Shown: piece by piece, positions 62,911 to 64,000 of the stretch | How the letters are laid out: the number at the start of each line of letters is the position of its first letter | Numbering within the stretch: the stretch's first letter is position 1 | Assembly: GCA_029267335.1 (NCBI GenBank) | Contig: JAJUJC010000007.1 | Span: forward strand, 1-64,000 | DNA length: 64,000 bases | Reading direction: 5' to 3' | Source of the DNA: Intestinibacillus massiliensis | Lineage (GTDB): Bacteria > Bacillota > Clostridia > Oscillospirales > Butyricicoccaceae | The notes under the pieces: model-generated | Seen by the model: only the letters and a program-made list of their open reading frames with translations | The model's database searches: none | Told to the model about the DNA's origin: nothing | Made by a program: the position numbers and the translations under genes

Positions 62911-63711
62911 TCAATACGCCGCGATGTCCACGAGCGCGGCGCGCTCGGTCACGTCCTCCTGCAGGAACAGGCGCGCGAGCTGGGTGAAGCTGTCCGGATC
63001 GTCGGACACGAAATACTGCGTCTGACCGTGCGTGTGCGCGGCGGGCGTAACCGCGCGGCGCACCGCGTTCGCCGCCTCCGCACCGGAATCGACCAATGTG
63101 ACGCCCGCGCCCATAAAGTCCGCGATCACGTCGTGCAGCAGCGGATAATGCGTGCAGCCGAGCACGAGCGTGTCTACCCCTGCGTCCTTCATGGGCTGCA
63201 GATATTCGCGCACGACGGTCTCGATGACCACGTCGCCGCGTGCCACGCGTCCGTTCTCGACGAGCGGGACAAACAGCGGACACGCGCGCGTGGTCACGGT
63301 GAGCGCGCTGTCGAGCGCGCGCAGGCTGCGCACAAAAATGTCGCTGCGCACGGTCGCCGCAGTCCCGATGACGCCGATGCGTCCGTTTTTTGTCACCTGC
63401 CGCGCCTTCTCGCAAGACGGCTCGACCGTGCCGAAAATCGGTACATCAAACTCGCCGCGCACGGTGTCGAGCGCCGCCGCGGAAGCGGTGTTGCATGCGA
63501 CGACGATCGCCTTGAGGTCGCGCTCGAGCAGGAAACGGATATCCTGACGGGTGTACTTGATGATGGTATCGCGTCCGCGCGTGCCGTAGGGCACACGTCC
63601 GGTGTCACCGAAGTAGATGATGTTCTCGTCCGGCATGATCTCGTGCAGCCGGCGCACGGCGGTCAATCCGCCGAGACCGGAATCAAACACGCCGATCGCT
63701 CTGTTGTCCAT
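62911..63711 (-). CDS. murI: Glutamate racemase
   Basis: Makes D-glutamate for peptidoglycan. The cofactor-independent enzyme has its two catalytic cysteines in VACNTASAAALD and VLGCTHYPLL, and the N-terminal motif GVFDSGLGGLTAVRRL. The 266-residue length is normal. Its ATG lies 1 base from the end of the D-Ala-D-Ala ligase gene, so the two cell-wall precursor genes are coupled. Confidence 0.97.
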   Translation of the reverse strand: MDNRAIGVFDSGLGGLTAVRRLHEIMPDENIIYFGDTGRVPYGTRGRDTIIKYTRQDIRFLLERDLKAIVVACNTASAAALDTVRGEFDVPIFGTVEPSCEKARQVTKNGRIGVIGTAATVRSDIFVRSLRALDSALTVTTRACPLFVPLVENGRVARGDVVIETVVREYLQPMKDAGVDTLVLGCTHYPLLHDVIADFMGAGVTLVDSGAEAANAVRRAVTPAAHTHGQTQYFVSDDPDSFTQLARLFLQEDVTERAALVDIAAY

Positions 63712-63712
63712 G

Positions 63713-64000
63713 TCAGCGGGCCTCCTGCGCCAGCTCGATCAGCTTGTCGAGCAGCTTGGGGTACGGGATGCCGCCGTTTTCAAACAGCTTGGGGTACATG
63801 CTGATGCCCGTGAACCCGGGCATGGCGTTGAGTTCGTTAAAGACGACCTCGTCACCCTGGTAGGTGCAGAAAAAGTCGACGCGCGACAGTCCGCGGCAGC
63901 CGAGCGCGCGGTACACGCGGATCGCGGCGTCGCGCGCCGCCTCGCTCGCGGCATCGGAGATGTGCGCGGGGATATACAGTGCGGAGGATTCGTCGTTATA
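63713..64000 (-). CDS. ddl: D-alanine--D-alanine ligase, C-terminal part (cut by window edge)
   Basis: The window ends inside this gene; the last 95 codons are present. The ATP-grasp end is diagnostic: YIPAHISDAASEAA, LGCRGLSRVDFF, then the metal-binding FNELNAMPGFTGISMYPKLF. It joins D-alanine pairs for peptidoglycan. The start and the active-site loop lie outside. It precedes murI by 1 base. Confidence 0.93.
   Translation of the reverse strand, partial: YNDESSALYIPAHISDAASEAARDAAIRVYRALGCRGLSRVDFFCTYQGDEVVFNELNAMPGFTGISMYPKLFENGGIPYPKLLDKLIELAQEAR

Overview
The window is a chromosomal segment of a GC-rich, spore-forming member of the Firmicutes, most likely class Clostridia and probably Oscillospirales. 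This rests on gene order (recA-recX-rimO-pgsA-cysS, rimP-nusA-ylxR-ylxQ-infB, a KOW protein between map and infA), the presence of spoIIE, strong Shine-Dalgarno sites, and sigma-A promoters close to TTGACA-17-TATAAT. I cannot name the genus. Almost everything is core housekeeping DNA. The one clear foreign island is an AT-rich cat gene behind tRNA-Leu.

Layout. 1-230: promoters reading out of the left edge. 231-5757 (minus): recA, recX, a small membrane protein, rimO, pgsA and cysS, with a LexA-type box over the recA promoter. 5758-11272 (minus): a lipoprotein, response regulator, sensor kinase, DUF1385 protein and prmC. 11378-12444 (plus): tRNA-Leu, then a chloramphenicol acetyltransferase with a leader peptide and an SD-sequestering stem. 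12445-12870: a remnant of a response regulator. 12871-14157: brnQ. 14226-19473 (minus): a glycolytic operon pgk-tpiA-gpmI-eno without gapA. 19567-21023 (minus): degV family and trmL.

21147-29331 (plus) is the rimP-nusA-ylxR-ylxQ-infB-rbfA-nrnA-truB-ribF translation operon. 29431-46197 (minus) is one long S10-spc-alpha ribosomal protein cluster from rpsJ to rplQ, including secY, adk, map, infA and rpoA. Most of its gene gaps are under 30 bases. Five spacers are much longer and structured: before rpsJ, rplC, rplB, rpsH and rpsM. The rpsH spacer also carries a good promoter. These are candidate regulatory RNAs.

46330-49508 (minus): dusB, an ECF sigma factor, its zinc anti-sigma factor, and a DedA protein. 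49599-52251: a small membrane protein and spoIIE. 52415-53641: a Mef-like MFS exporter. 53693-54155: a tRNA-Met-Glu-Val operon with a decayed tandem copy of tRNA-Val. 54180-64000 (minus): a transglutaminase-like protein, an unknown membrane protein, rsmE, prmA, a methyltransferase-like barrel protein, a CtpA-type protease, argS, a DUF1934 protein, murI, and the C-terminal part of a D-Ala-D-Ala ligase cut by the window edge.

The main points for a second look are the cat attenuator and its possible tRNA-Leu attachment site, the expanded leaders inside the ribosomal operon, the tRNA-Val tandem duplication upstream of the exporter, and several conserved but uncharacterised proteins. I found no CRISPR array, prophage, insertion sequence, or clear novel multi-gene defence or biosynthetic system.
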